Below, piece after piece: positions 7,329 to 17,051 of a stretch of 64,000 nt of DNA. Numbering within the stretch: the first letter of the stretch is position 1; every line of letters starts with the position of its first letter. This DNA is from Echinicola shivajiensis (GTDB lineage: Bacteria; Bacteroidota; Bacteroidia; Cytophagales; Cyclobacteriaceae), in the NCBI RefSeq assembly GCF_018642165.1, contig NZ_JAHHZM010000003.1, positions 416,969 to 480,968 on the forward strand, given 5' to 3'. The notes beneath the pieces are model-generated. The model searched no databases. It was not told where the DNA came from and worked only from the letters and a program-made list of their open reading frames with translations. A program made the translations under genes and the position numbers.

Positions 7329-8515
7329 ATTGATTTTTGGTTTATTCCGAATGCTTCATCTAAAATAGGATATATACTTTCCTTACTATAAAATGAATTA
7401 AAAGTGCTAAGTCCTAACTTTTGCTGTCTTATATATGCATCATTATTAGTAAGCAAGGTCATGATATGTTTTGCAAATTGTTTTTTATTATCACTTACAA
7501 GACAGCCATTGTCAAATTTATTTGGAATACCGTCTATTCCACGTGTATTGCAGACTACAGGTAAGCCAAAGGAAAAAGCTTCTATAACTTTTATTTTTAC
7601 CCCAGTGCCAGAAAGCATGGGACAGATGGCTATTTTTGATCTTTTATAATAAGTTGCTAAACTCTCGGCAAAGGAAACTTTCGTTACATTGGTATATTCT
7701 CCAATATGACGGCCTATTTTACCTATTACCGTAATATTTAATTCTTTACTAAGTAATGGGTATACCTGATTGAAAAACCAATTTGCAGCTTTTAGATTAT
7801 GAGGGTTATCACTGGCGACATATATTAGGTCAATATTCTTTTGGTTGGTGAGGCCTTTCCCTAAGTTTGGATTATCGAATAGGGGTGGAACCAATCTGGT
7901 TTTGTCTGAGCAGAATTGACTAAAAACGTATTGTTCATCAGGAGATATGGCCCAAATTTCATCAAATAAATTTAAGCGCCTAATTTCCTCTTCAAATGTT
8001 TTTCCTAGTTGGAAACCTTTCTGGTTTTTGTTTTGGGCGGTTAGAAAATCATGTGTATCCACAATGGTTTTAGCTCCTTCAAGGTTAGGGCAATTTTCTA
8101 TTAACTCAGCCCAATAGGCGTAACTGATTAGAACATAATCGAATTTATTGTTGGACTTTAGATAGTCGAAAAAACTTTTTCGTGAATACCAAGTAAGAGG
8201 ATCAGATATACTGTTTCTTCCTGCTTTTCTAAGTTCAAAAATAAGGTGAAAGATTTTATAAGTGAAGAAGTAAGTGACTAAGTTTTTTTTACGGGGTTTT
8301 CTCTTAATAACATACAGGGAATTGACCAGACCGCTGTTTTTAAATTCCTCAAGAGATTTCTCCTCCCAGAAAGTCCCCCATCCATCAATGGTTACAAACT
8401 CTACTTCATAATCCTTTGATTTGAGATAATGCAATAGGCTTAAAACCCTAGTTTTGTTTCCTGCATTTTTCTCTAAAGGGTTTTCAGGATAAAAGAATAA
8501 AATTCGACTTGACAT
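7325..8515 (-). CDS. Glycosyltransferase family 4
   Basis: This 396-residue GT-B protein starts with SRILFFYPENPLEKNAGNKTRVLSLLHYL, the glycine-containing N-terminal loop of GT4 enzymes. A short TIVDTHDFLT motif ends the first domain. The second domain has IDLIYVASDNPHN, ITVIGKIG and the donor-site stretch GTGVKIKVIEAFSFGLPVV. The E-x7-E motif is weaker than in the 2591-3754 protein; the glutamate in KVIEAF is kept. The organisation resembles the C-terminal half of the 722-residue upstream protein, so the two may be related by duplication. It lies 19 bases after that gene and overlaps the next start by four bases. Confidence 0.88.
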   Translation of the reverse strand: MSSRILFFYPENPLEKNAGNKTRVLSLLHYLKSKDYEVEFVTIDGWGTFWEEKSLEEFKNSGLVNSLYVIKRKPRKKNLVTYFFTYKIFHLIFELRKAGRNSISDPLTWYSRKSFFDYLKSNNKFDYVLISYAYWAELIENCPNLEGAKTIVDTHDFLTAQNKNQKGFQLGKTFEEEIRRLNLFDEIWAISPDEQYVFSQFCSDKTRLVPPLFDNPNLGKGLTNQKNIDLIYVASDNPHNLKAANWFFNQVYPLLSKELNITVIGKIGRHIGEYTNVTKVSFAESLATYYKRSKIAICPMLSGTGVKIKVIEAFSFGLPVVCNTRGIDGIPNKFDNGCLVSDNKKQFAKHIMTLLTNNDAYIRQQKLGLSTFNSFYSKESIYPILDEAFGINQKSI

Positions 8516-8534
8516 GTTTTATACGTTAAACTTT

Positions 8535-10703
8535 TCAATTTAGGCTTTCCAAAACTTTAGCCAACTCTTTTTCTATTACCTCAGGGGTAAATGGCTCCAA
8601 TACTTTAGCAGAATTATTAGACAGCTTTTTCCAAAGTATTTCATCATAATAAGCCTTCAGGATTTGTGCTGCGAAATTTTCCTTATTGTCGGCAAGCATT
8701 ACATTTTCCCCATCTTTCAGGCCCATTCCTTCTGCTCCTATATCTGTGGTGATGATGGGGAGCTGATAGGCCAGACTTTGACCGATTTTACCCTTCATGC
8801 CTGCTCCATAGCGAAGCGGAGCTACAAATAAGCGTTGGTTGACAAAATAAGGTTCCACGTCCTGTACAAAGCCTGGAACCTTGACCAAATTGGAGGCCAA
8901 CGCCTTGACCTTTTCAGTAGGTGCGCTTCCCAAAAGGGTAACCGGTATGGCATATTCTTTCCAGATAATTGGCATAATTTCTTCAATCATCCAAACCACT
9001 GCATCAATATTTGGGGGATGATTATAGGAGCCAATAAATAGTAATCCTTCTCTTTCCGAAAAGCCTTTTGAAGTAGCTGAGGGGTGTACTTCATGTATAT
9101 TGGGGATTACCTCTACCTGCTTGATACTTTGTTTTTTTAAAAGATTTTTTTCTTCAGAAGTTACCGTAAAGGAAACATCAGCTTTTGACGCTAAGTCCAA
9201 TTCTAACTGATGGAATTTATTGGCTTTTCTTTTTAGCTTTTGGCTTCCTGTTAACTCTGCTTCTCTTGAAAGTCTTATATAATGCAGGTCTATGGTGTCA
9301 TAGATCCACTTTATTTTCGGGTTTTGTTTAAAAATCCATTCAAATTCTTGATTGAGTTGTGGGCGACAAATCCATGCTATGTCTACAGACGGCAAAATAT
9401 TTAGCAATAGCTTTTTCATCCCAGACCTATCGGGATAAGCATATAGGATTTCTATTCCCAAATTTCTGAACTGAGTATAGTAGGGCTCATTTTTGTCCCC
9501 TTTTCTTGGAACAAAGATCACATGGTAGCCGAGTCTTTTTAGCATTTTTAGCAAATGCAAGGCCCTTACGGAGCCTGAGTCCTTATCATATTCTGGAAGA
9601 AAGATGTCAATGAAGAGTATGGTTTTCTTGGGCAGAAATCTTCTTACAAGTTCCTCTTCTTTGTTTAGCTCAATTTTGTCAAAGTATTTGGGATAGCTTG
9701 TTTTTAAAAGGTTGGTTCCAATACTAATTGTTTCCGCAGTTCCTGTTTTCTCTTTTGATGAAAATGTAAGTAATGGGGTATAAATGGTTTTTTTTCCTGC
9801 TTTCATTTTTATTCTTAGGACCAAATCTGTAAAAGCATGCGGTAGTGACCTAAAATTTTCATTTAGTCCATTTTGAGCTTGCAGTTCTTTTACCTTAAAC
9901 ATTGCAAAGACTTCATCAAGAGCATCTATTTCTCTTATCAAATTATACTTTGGATGTGTAGGAAGATCAAACTTACCATAACTGGTTAATTCAAAATCAG
10001 GGTTGATATATGAACCGGCACTTTTTATTAACCCATCTTCAGCTAAGGTTTTACCTGAAATTGCTGCCCAATCAGGATTTGATTTCATATTTTGAACCAA
10101 TTCTTGGAGACTACCAGATTCCAATATGGTTTTTCCATTCCAAAAGGCAATTAAATCACTATTGGTTGAGCTAATCAATTCATTTAATGCAAAAATTAAT
10201 TTTCCCTTGGACTGTAGAAAATGGATGCCAATATCATAAGCGTTTTCTTTCAAAAAGCTTATGATATCCTTTTGACTTTCTTCTAAAACCACAATGATTT
10301 TAATCTCATTCGTCCAAGAAGATTGGAGTGAATTCAATACTTGTGAAAGTGATTGAATCTCTTTTACCGAATGAATGATTATAGTTAAAGTTGGAGAATC
10401 CTTGCTTTCGAAATGAACAGGGTTTTGTAGGTCAAGGGATGTTTTTTTTCCTAACTTTCCAGGGTAATAGCTATGGCCCAAAAGCTTAAGAACAGAAGCT
10501 TGTTCATTGGTCCCTTCTAGTTGCTGTTCCTGTTTGAATTTGAGGTTCTTAAAGCTGGCTATAATAAATCTTAGCAAATAAAGACCATATATTGAAGGAG
10601 AAGAAAGAGAAGAAAACGTCCCTGTTCTTTTCCTTGAATTAGCATATTTGCGATCAATTTTATAAATGATTTTTTTGAGCATCTTTTCCAGCCAAGTTCG
10701 CAT
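8535..10703 (-). CDS. Two-domain glycosyltransferase (GT2-like plus GT4)
   Basis: The 722-residue protein fuses two transferase domains. Residues about 100-345 form a GT2-like GT-A domain (PTLTIIIHSVKEIQSLSQVLNSL, IKIIVVLEES, LIAFWNG), but its usual acidic donor motifs are poor (FWNGKT where NDD or DxD is expected), so it may be inactive or divergent. Residues about 360-722 form a GT4 domain (KKTILFIDIFLPEYDKDSGSVRAL, WIYDTIDLHYIR, EGLLFIGSYNHPPN, GAGMKGKIGQSLAYQLPIITT). Fusions of this type are common in Bacteroidota capsule or O-antigen clusters. It is flanked at 28 and 19 bases by the ABC exporter and a GT4 gene. Confidence 0.85.
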   Translation of the reverse strand: MRTWLEKMLKKIIYKIDRKYANSRKRTGTFSSLSSPSIYGLYLLRFIIASFKNLKFKQEQQLEGTNEQASVLKLLGHSYYPGKLGKKTSLDLQNPVHFESKDSPTLTIIIHSVKEIQSLSQVLNSLQSSWTNEIKIIVVLEESQKDIISFLKENAYDIGIHFLQSKGKLIFALNELISSTNSDLIAFWNGKTILESGSLQELVQNMKSNPDWAAISGKTLAEDGLIKSAGSYINPDFELTSYGKFDLPTHPKYNLIREIDALDEVFAMFKVKELQAQNGLNENFRSLPHAFTDLVLRIKMKAGKKTIYTPLLTFSSKEKTGTAETISIGTNLLKTSYPKYFDKIELNKEEELVRRFLPKKTILFIDIFLPEYDKDSGSVRALHLLKMLKRLGYHVIFVPRKGDKNEPYYTQFRNLGIEILYAYPDRSGMKKLLLNILPSVDIAWICRPQLNQEFEWIFKQNPKIKWIYDTIDLHYIRLSREAELTGSQKLKRKANKFHQLELDLASKADVSFTVTSEEKNLLKKQSIKQVEVIPNIHEVHPSATSKGFSEREGLLFIGSYNHPPNIDAVVWMIEEIMPIIWKEYAIPVTLLGSAPTEKVKALASNLVKVPGFVQDVEPYFVNQRLFVAPLRYGAGMKGKIGQSLAYQLPIITTDIGAEGMGLKDGENVMLADNKENFAAQILKAYYDEILWKKLSNNSAKVLEPFTPEVIEKELAKVLESLN

Positions 10704-10731
10704 TTAGGTACAGTTTAGAAAGGTTAGTTAC

Positions 10732-12561
10732 TTAACTTACTTCAGTAAACTGCTGCATACTGACCAGCTTATTGTACAAGCCGTCTTTGGTCACCAGTTC
10801 CTGGTGATTACCCTGTTCGATGATCTTTCCATCTTCCAGTACCACGATAATGTCGGCGTTCTGAATGGTGCTGAGTCTGTGCGCTATGACTAGGGAAGTA
10901 CGGTTTTTCATCAGCTTGTTCAAGGCGTCCTGAACCAGTTTTTCTGATTCGGTATCCAAGGCAGAAGTAGCCTCATCCAAAAGCATGATCGGTGGGTTTT
11001 TCAGCACTGCCCGGGCGATGCAGATTCTTTGTTTTTGTCCCCCGGAAAGTTTCAAACCCCGGTCGCCCATATTGGATTGGTAGCCATTTTCGGTTTGCAG
11101 GATGAATTCATGAGCATTGGCAATCTTTGCAGCCGCTTCCACTTCTTCTTGGGTGGCATCCGGCACCCCAAAGGCAATATTATTGAAAATACTGTCATTG
11201 AATAGGATAGACTCTTGGTTTACCATTCCCATCAAGCTCCTCAGCGAGTCCATGCTAATATGGGAAATATCATTGCCGTCTATTAATACCTGGCCACTGT
11301 CTGGTTCAATAAAACGTGGCAATAAGTCCATCATAGTGGATTTCCCCCCACCTGAAGGCCCTACCAAGGCCACCATTTTTCCTTTTGGAATGCACAGGTT
11401 GACATCCTTGAGTACTGGTCTTCCTGGATAGGAAAAGGATAGGTCTTTTATTTCAATTTTATCCTTGAATTCATTGATTTGAATAGCATCTTTTGCGTCA
11501 GTGATGGCCGGCTTTTCGTCAATTAAATCCAAAACTCTCTCTCCAGCGGCTAAGCCTGAATGTATGGAGCTAAAGGAGTTGGTCAAAGCTTTTGCTGGAC
11601 GCATTACTTGGCTGAAAAGGGCAATATAGGCAATGAAATCAGAAGGGCTGAGTTCTGATTGGTTGTTGATGATCAAGGAACCTCCATAAAGTACAATCCC
11701 TGAAACCATGGTTACGCCCAAGAATTCGGAAACAGGAGAACTCATTTGTTGGCGTTTGGCCATTTTCTTTCCTAGCATGGAAAAACGGACATTTTCTCCA
11801 TGGAATTTATCTTTGATCATTTCAGTGGCATTGAAAGCCTTGATGATCTTAATTCCAGAAAGGGCTTCATCCAAATAGCTGATCATTACCCCATAAAGGT
11901 GCTGGGCTTGGGAAGCTTGTTTTTTTAGTCTTTTGACTATTTGAGCAATAAAAAAAGCCGATACGGGAATGACCAAAAGAGAGAAAATGGTCAGTTTATA
12001 AGATATGGCAAAGAGCATGAAAATATAGGCGATCAGCTGTAGTGGCTCCTTAAAGATCACCTGCAAAGTCCCCGTTACAGAAAACTGTACCACCTGTACA
12101 TCGGATGATATTTTGGAAATGATATCTCCTTTTCGCTGGTTGCTGAAATAGCCTACATGTAAGTTCATTACATTATCAAAGACCCTTCTTCTTAGATTCA
12201 GTAAGGTGTGGATCCTTAGATTCTCCATGACCAATTGGGAAAGATAACGGAAGAGGTTACCCAAAAGCACAGAAATAATGATTACAGCACATACTGCTTG
12301 GAGAGCTCCCAATGGCCCATATTCCACCTTTGCGATATTCGCATAATAGTTGAGGTAGCCAAAAACGTCAGTCCAACTTTCTGGCTTAAGGACTTCTACG
12401 GTGGCATCTCCCTGGGCATTGAACAAAGTGCTCAGTAATGGGGCAAGCATGGCCAAGTTTAGGGTATTGAAAATCACTCCCAACAAGGTGAATATCAGGT
12501 AAGGTATGGCGAATTTTTCAATAGGTTTGGCAAATGCCAGTAATCTGAAATAGGTTTTCAT
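10732..12561 (-). CDS. MsbA-like ABC exporter (fused permease and ATPase)
   Basis: The 609-residue half-transporter has six predicted membrane segments in residues about 20-320 and an ATP-binding domain in the C-terminal 240 residues. The Walker A is GPSGGGKST, the signature is LSGGQKQR and the Walker B is IMLLDEAT, followed by the H-loop IAHRLST. Half-transporters of this type flip lipid A, lipid-linked glycans or peptides across the inner membrane as homodimers. Because it heads an operon of four glycosyltransferases, I infer it may export a lipid-linked glycan made by them. It could also be the housekeeping lipid flippase. A -7 element (12633-12640) lies upstream. Confidence 0.92.
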   Translation of the reverse strand: MKTYFRLLAFAKPIEKFAIPYLIFTLLGVIFNTLNLAMLAPLLSTLFNAQGDATVEVLKPESWTDVFGYLNYYANIAKVEYGPLGALQAVCAVIIISVLLGNLFRYLSQLVMENLRIHTLLNLRRRVFDNVMNLHVGYFSNQRKGDIISKISSDVQVVQFSVTGTLQVIFKEPLQLIAYIFMLFAISYKLTIFSLLVIPVSAFFIAQIVKRLKKQASQAQHLYGVMISYLDEALSGIKIIKAFNATEMIKDKFHGENVRFSMLGKKMAKRQQMSSPVSEFLGVTMVSGIVLYGGSLIINNQSELSPSDFIAYIALFSQVMRPAKALTNSFSSIHSGLAAGERVLDLIDEKPAITDAKDAIQINEFKDKIEIKDLSFSYPGRPVLKDVNLCIPKGKMVALVGPSGGGKSTMMDLLPRFIEPDSGQVLIDGNDISHISMDSLRSLMGMVNQESILFNDSIFNNIAFGVPDATQEEVEAAAKIANAHEFILQTENGYQSNMGDRGLKLSGGQKQRICIARAVLKNPPIMLLDEATSALDTESEKLVQDALNKLMKNRTSLVIAHRLSTIQNADIIVVLEDGKIIEQGNHQELVTKDGLYNKLVSMQQFTEVS

Positions 12562-12632
12562 GGAATATTAATATATTATATCGGCTACACGTTTTAAGAA
12601 ATGTTTTCAACAGCATGCCGCTTAATTTTCTG

Positions 12633-12640
12633 CAAAGGTA
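12633..12640 (-). promoter_or_regulatory. Candidate -7 promoter element for the glycan operon
   Basis: On the minus strand this reads TACCTTTG, a full match to the Bacteroidota -7 consensus TAnnTTTG, 71 bases before the ABC exporter start. No TTTG is seen at the expected -33 distance, so support is partial. Confidence 0.45.
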
Positions 12641-12653
12641 CTATTTTTCTTAC

Positions 12654-12806
12654 GTCATTGTGAGGAAGGATGACGAAGCAATCCTCTTTCCTGAAGTTGA
12701 GATTGCTTCACTCCGCTGACACTACATTCGCAATGAAGGTTTACCGTTTGTCATTGCAAGGAGAAACGACGAAGCAATCTCCTTTTTAGAAGTTGGGATT
12801 GCTTTA
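12654..12806. repeat. Two diverged GTCATTG / GAAGCAATC intergenic repeats
   Basis: Two units, about 12654-12736 and 12750-12806, each start with gtcattg and contain cgaagcaatc followed by an inverted gattgctt. The first closes with an inverted gcaatga. They resemble the scattered, imperfectly palindromic GTCATTGCGAGG...GAAGCAATC repeats I recall from many Bacteroidota genomes. They lie between two minus-strand glycan genes. Confidence 0.65.
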
Positions 12807-12849
12807 TATCACTTATAATTCATTCATATTGTCAGATAAACAGATCTGT

Positions 12850-13842
12850 TCATGTTTTTAATCTCTCAACTTTCTCCTTCTTTAAGGAGTCAAAGACGCT
12901 TTTCTTAATATCAAACAGGCCTTTATATCCTTGATGCTTTTGCATTAGATCAGTTAATTTTTTTCTAGCATATTGGATTTCAGATTTCTTTCTTAAATAA
13001 CTAAAATAGGCCTTGATAATCCACCATTTACCCAGCAAGGCCCTCATAAATACTTCCACAGTCAATAATTGAATATTCCAAAGGAACAGCTTTATTCCGT
13101 CCAAGTGAATGGACTGAAGGATAAACTTATTTCTATACAATATGGGATAAAGCGTACTTTTTCCATGCTCTCTTTTGGTTGTGGAGGAAACTTCGTGATG
13201 ACATACCGCATTATGCTCATAGTAGCATTTCCAACCCAACCTCCATGCCCTGAAGCTCAGGTCCACATCTTCAACGTAGAAAGGCGAATAAATTTCATCA
13301 AAGCCACCAAGTTCCAATAGTTTTTTGCGGTCCACCAGGGCGTTCGCTCCAGAAAGATATGCTGTAGGAGTCAACCGGGATTGGTCCTTGTTGATATAAA
13401 AATGGGTTGCTTTGAATTTGAGTCCTTGGAAAGCCACCATTCGGGCAGCATCTTCTATCTTTCCCTCAGTATTGACTATTCTTCCCATCACGCCAAATGT
13501 GTCGGGGTTTTCAAAATAGTGCCAAAACTGCTCAAAATAGTTTTCTTCGAGTCTAACATCTGAGTTAAGGAAAAGCACCAGCTCATATTGGGCCATTTTG
13601 ATGCCTTGATTGCAGGTAAATGAAAAACCCTTATTTTTCTTATTGACCAATGTGATTACTTGAGGGTAATGCTCTTTGAGAAAAGCTATGGAATCATCTT
13701 TGGAAGCATCATCCACCACAATTACTTCAAAATCAACCCCTGAGTTTTGTACTGCTTTATAGGTATGTGGCAAGTATTTTTTGAGCAATTTTTGCCCGTT
13801 ATAATTGGGGATAATTATGGATATACTTTTAGTGAATGGCAT
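12850..13842 (-). CDS. Glycosyltransferase family 2 (rhamnosyltransferase-like)
   Basis: This 330-residue protein is a GT2 enzyme. KSISIIIPNYNGQKLL opens the GT-A fold. DFEVIVVDDASKDDSI holds the nucleotide-binding aspartates, LVLFLNSDVRL the metal-binding DxD-like site, and GGFDEIYSPFYVEDVDLSFRAWRLGWKCYY the acceptor-side ED motif. A hydrophobic stretch near residues 235-260 (LFLWNIQLLTVEVFMRALLGKWW) may associate with the membrane, as in dTDP-rhamnosyl transferases of this subgroup. It sits 288 bases upstream of the ABC exporter, separated by repeats, so it is probably transcribed separately. Confidence 0.88.
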   Translation of the reverse strand: MPFTKSISIIIPNYNGQKLLKKYLPHTYKAVQNSGVDFEVIVVDDASKDDSIAFLKEHYPQVITLVNKKNKGFSFTCNQGIKMAQYELVLFLNSDVRLEENYFEQFWHYFENPDTFGVMGRIVNTEGKIEDAARMVAFQGLKFKATHFYINKDQSRLTPTAYLSGANALVDRKKLLELGGFDEIYSPFYVEDVDLSFRAWRLGWKCYYEHNAVCHHEVSSTTKREHGKSTLYPILYRNKFILQSIHLDGIKLFLWNIQLLTVEVFMRALLGKWWIIKAYFSYLRKKSEIQYARKKLTDLMQKHQGYKGLFDIKKSVFDSLKKEKVERLKT

Positions 13843-14238
13843 TAATTATTGAATCAATTTTTAGCTAATGGTACTAATACGATGAATTTTGGAAAAATGA
13901 GACAGCTGCTAATTTTATTTTTAATCTTTTCGAAAAATGTAAAGTTACAATAATGAGCTGGTTTTATGAATTATTGCTTGGATAATGATCTTTGAGTAGC
14001 AAAGCTTTCCTTCATCAAACCCAATAATTCCTTCATATTGGTCTTTTAAATGTGATTTTTTTGTAAGGTGTAAATAGGGAGATATTAAGGAAAAGCTCTT
14101 TTTAAACTTGATTAGAAGAATAATTGCCAATTCCTGACGGTTTTTTGCTAACAGGTAAAACTTATCTTAAACTACTTTTGAAAGAATTAAATTATGGTCA
14201 CCTGATCTAGCTTAATGGTTTAGCCCAAAATAATTGTT
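13843..14238. other. Intergenic region, nothing recognised
   Basis: The 396 bases separate divergent genes (minus-strand GT2 and plus-strand GH43) and so must hold at least one promoter. I see no exact TTTG/TAnnTTTG pair, repeat or credible small gene. A 61-codon minus-strand frame here has no family features. Confidence 0.5.
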
Positions 14239-15330
14239 ATGAATGCGAATAGTAATAGCCACCCTGAGAATTTTCAAAAATTATGCTTAAGCAAAGCATC
14301 CTCCAATTTGCTTTTTAATGGAGCTTGCTTGATGTTTTTTCTTTTAATCTTCAGCCATTCACTTTTAGCACAAAACGAAAATATTAGAAATGCCCCGGCC
14401 CCTATGTTCCGTGATCCTATTTATGATGGAGCAGCTGATCCTGTGATGGTCTGGAATAAGGGAGAGAAATCTTGGTGGATGCTATATACAGCCAGAAGGG
14501 CAAATATGCCCACACAGGATGTTTCTGCCTATTATGGAAACAGCATAGGAATAGCAGAGACTAAGGATCATGGGCAGACTTGGGTATTTAGAGGTTATTT
14601 GGATCTTGAATTTGAGAAAGGTTGGAATACCTTTTGGGCGCCTGAGGTGATTTATCATGATGGAAAGTACCATATGTTTGTTTCTTATATACAGGGCGTA
14701 AGAAATCATTGGGGAGGAGCAAGTCATATCCATTATTTTACGAGCGAAAATTTGTGGGACTGGGAGCATCAGGGACCACTATCCCTTTCTTCTGATAAAA
14801 TTATCGATGCTACGATTTTCAAGACACCTGCGGGTAAATTCAGGATTTGGTACAAAGATGATAGCCGTGGAGGCATTACCATGGTGTCTGAATCAGATGA
14901 TTTGGTGAATTGGGAAACAAAGGATTTGCCCGCTATTGGCGGCGGAGCTCATGAAGGCCCTAAGGTCTTTGAATTCAATAATTATTACTGGATGCTAACC
15001 GATGAATGGCATGGTCTGAGGGTTTATCGATCCAAAGATCTGCAAAATTGGGAGAAGCAGGGACTTATTTTGGACAAGCCTTCCACTAGGGTAGATGATA
15101 AGCCAAGTGGGGCACATGGGGACGTGTTGGTTTTTGGAGACAAAGCTTATGTTTTTTACTTTACCCATCCGGGCAGGGATAAACATTCGGAGATCAAACC
15201 TGATCAATCCTTTCATCAAAACCATAGAACCACTATTCAAGTGGCTCCAATGACCTTTGATGGAGAGAGCCTGGAGGCAGATAGGAATAAGCCCTTTGAT
15301 TTTTATTTACCAGATCAAAAACTAGATTAA
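14239..15330 (+). CDS. Secreted GH43-like five-bladed propeller glycosidase
   Basis: The 363-residue protein has a signal sequence after a polar leader (hydrophobic residues about 29-43, SLLAQ cleavage area). An internal start at Met32 is less likely but possible. The rest is a beta-propeller of the GH43/62/117 type, with short blade motifs such as FWAPEVIYHDGKYHMF and GKFRIWYKDDS. Candidate catalytic residues by the GH43 pattern are Asp67 (GAADPVM, base), Asp190 (KIIDATIF, pKa modulator) and Glu239 (GAHEGPKVF, acid). Family activities are mostly arabinofuranosidase, xylosidase or exo-galactanase. It starts a run of five glycosidase genes. GH117-like activity cannot be ruled out. Confidence 0.75.
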   Translation: MNANSNSHPENFQKLCLSKASSNLLFNGACLMFFLLIFSHSLLAQNENIRNAPAPMFRDPIYDGAADPVMVWNKGEKSWWMLYTARRANMPTQDVSAYYGNSIGIAETKDHGQTWVFRGYLDLEFEKGWNTFWAPEVIYHDGKYHMFVSYIQGVRNHWGGASHIHYFTSENLWDWEHQGPLSLSSDKIIDATIFKTPAGKFRIWYKDDSRGGITMVSESDDLVNWETKDLPAIGGGAHEGPKVFEFNNYYWMLTDEWHGLRVYRSKDLQNWEKQGLILDKPSTRVDDKPSGAHGDVLVFGDKAYVFYFTHPGRDKHSEIKPDQSFHQNHRTTIQVAPMTFDGESLEADRNKPFDFYLPDQKLD

Positions 15331-15386
15331 ACCATAGTATAAAAAAATAACCCTATACCTATTGAACCAGTTGCGGGCAAGCTTCA

Positions 15387-15407
15387 CAAACTGTGCATTA
15401 CAGTTTG
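15387..15407 (+). other. Intergenic stem-loop
   Basis: An 8-bp perfect stem (15387-15394 with 15400-15407) with a 5-base loop lies in the 125-base gap between the first two glycosidase genes. Its role is unknown; there is no T tract. Confidence 0.35.
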
Positions 15408-15455
15408 GGGGCTCAGCCTTCAACAAATAAAATAGGTACTTAACTGATACGAAAA

Positions 15456-17033
15456 ATGAGCATAAAGAGCGTTTCTCTAATTTTATCATTGCTGGCATTT
15501 TTAATGGTTAACGCCTGCCAAACTGCCAAAGAAAACAAAGATGAGCAAAAGGAATCAGCTACCGTTATTGTAAATCCGGTATTGCCCGGAGACCGTCCTG
15601 ACCCAACAGTAGTGAAAGTGGGTGAGTACTATTATGCTTCTGCTACCTCCAATGAGTGGGCGCCCCTTTTTCCTATTTTTAAATCGAAAGATTTGGTCAA
15701 CTGGGAATTGGTGAATTATGTGTTTCCTGATGGGGCGCCAGATTGGGCAAGGAATAATTTCTGGGCACCTGAGCTTTCTTATGATGAGGGGCAGGGGAAA
15801 TTTTATGCTTATTATACTGCTAGAGATAAGACCAGTAACCGCCTAAGTGTGGCAGTGGCCAGTGCTGATAATCCTGAAGGGAAATTTACTGATCATGGAC
15901 CATTGGTTGCTCAGGAAGCCGGTTCTATTGATGCCTTTGAGGTAAGGGATGAAAGAGGAAAGCTCTATCTCACTTGGAAGGAAGATGGGAATAGCAGAGG
16001 CCTTCCGACGCCTATTTGGGCGCAAGAAATCAATGAGGAACGAACGCAATTACTTGGGGAGCCAAAGGAGCTCTTCAGAAATGATGTGGACTGGGAGCTG
16101 AACCTGGTAGAAGGGGTATGTATTTTCAGGGAGAATGATTATTTCTATGCTACTTATTCAGCTGGAGCTTGCTGTGATAAGGCCTGCAACTATAAAGCTG
16201 GAGTGGCCAGATCCAAAACACTGTTGGGGCCTTGGGAGAAATATGATCAAAATCCCATTTTGAAGGACAATGAAAATTGGAAGTGTGCAGGCCACGGTAC
16301 AGTGGTAAAAAAGGATGGAGATCATTATTTGTTATACCATGCCTATAGCAGCCAAGGAAGTGTCTTTGTAGGCAGGGAAGGTGTCTTGGAAAAAATCAAG
16401 TGGAATGAAGATGGATGGCCGGTTTTTGAGAATAATGCTAGCTATGACCGAGAAACGGCTTCTTTGACATTTTCTGATGATTTTAATCCAGAACTCAACC
16501 CTATTTGGCAGTGGAGAGTAACACAGGATATTCAATATTCCACTGGTGAAAATGGATTGCTCTTAAAATCCTCAAATGAAAATGAGGGCTTAGGATCACT
16601 GTTGGTGCAGGCTTCTACCTCTCCAGAATATGAAATAGAGGTCAGTATTTTGCCATCTAGTTCGGAAGCCATGGGGGGACTTCTATTGGTTGGCGGTGCA
16701 CATAATGGTTTTGGAGCTCCTGTAGCCGGCTTTGGAATCGGCATAAAAGGAGACAAAGTACAAGTGATAGAAAATAGGGATAAAAAGTTGGATATTAAGG
16801 CAGAAGGAAGCTTTAAGGCTGGTGAATTGGTCAATTTGAAGATGACAGTTAGCCAAGGCCATATACTGCAATTTTCTTATACGGATGTTGATGGGAAGTG
16901 GAAGAAGGTGGGAGAGAAGTATAATGCTGCTCATTTGGTGCCTTGGGGCATGGGCTTTCGCCTTGGTATTTTTGCGCTTGGGGATGCTGATCAAGAGATC
17001 AATTTTAAAAATGTTAGTATTAAACATCAATAG
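15456..17033 (+). CDS. GH43 lipoprotein with C-terminal beta-sandwich domain
   Basis: The 525-residue protein begins with a lipoprotein signal (LLAFLMVNAC, Cys21). Residues about 40-335 form a GH43 propeller with Asp49 (GDRPDPTVV), Asp159 (GSIDAFEV) and Glu219 (NLVEGVCIF) as the expected catalytic triad; FWAPELSYD is typical. Residues about 345-525 (LTFSDDFNPELNPIWQWRV to the end) look like the concanavalin-type or DUF1349-like beta-sandwich often appended to GH43 enzymes. Likely surface or periplasmic beta-xylosidase or alpha-L-arabinofuranosidase. The next GH43 gene starts 18 bases after the stop, indicating an operon. A cysteine cluster ACCDKAC is unusual. Confidence 0.85.
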   Translation: MSIKSVSLILSLLAFLMVNACQTAKENKDEQKESATVIVNPVLPGDRPDPTVVKVGEYYYASATSNEWAPLFPIFKSKDLVNWELVNYVFPDGAPDWARNNFWAPELSYDEGQGKFYAYYTARDKTSNRLSVAVASADNPEGKFTDHGPLVAQEAGSIDAFEVRDERGKLYLTWKEDGNSRGLPTPIWAQEINEERTQLLGEPKELFRNDVDWELNLVEGVCIFRENDYFYATYSAGACCDKACNYKAGVARSKTLLGPWEKYDQNPILKDNENWKCAGHGTVVKKDGDHYLLYHAYSSQGSVFVGREGVLEKIKWNEDGWPVFENNASYDRETASLTFSDDFNPELNPIWQWRVTQDIQYSTGENGLLLKSSNENEGLGSLLVQASTSPEYEIEVSILPSSSEAMGGLLLVGGAHNGFGAPVAGFGIGIKGDKVQVIENRDKKLDIKAEGSFKAGELVNLKMTVSQGHILQFSYTDVDGKWKKVGEKYNAAHLVPWGMGFRLGIFALGDADQEINFKNVSIKHQ

Positions 17034-17051
17034 AATATAAAAATCAAAAAT

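Noticed and set aside
12654..12806. CRISPR array
   Set aside because: Only two diverged units with no uniform spacers and internal inverted symmetry; a dispersed palindromic repeat fits better.
13945..14130. 61-codon minus-strand open frame
   Set aside because: No signal, motif or conserved pattern; it lies in an AT-rich divergent region and looks like chance.
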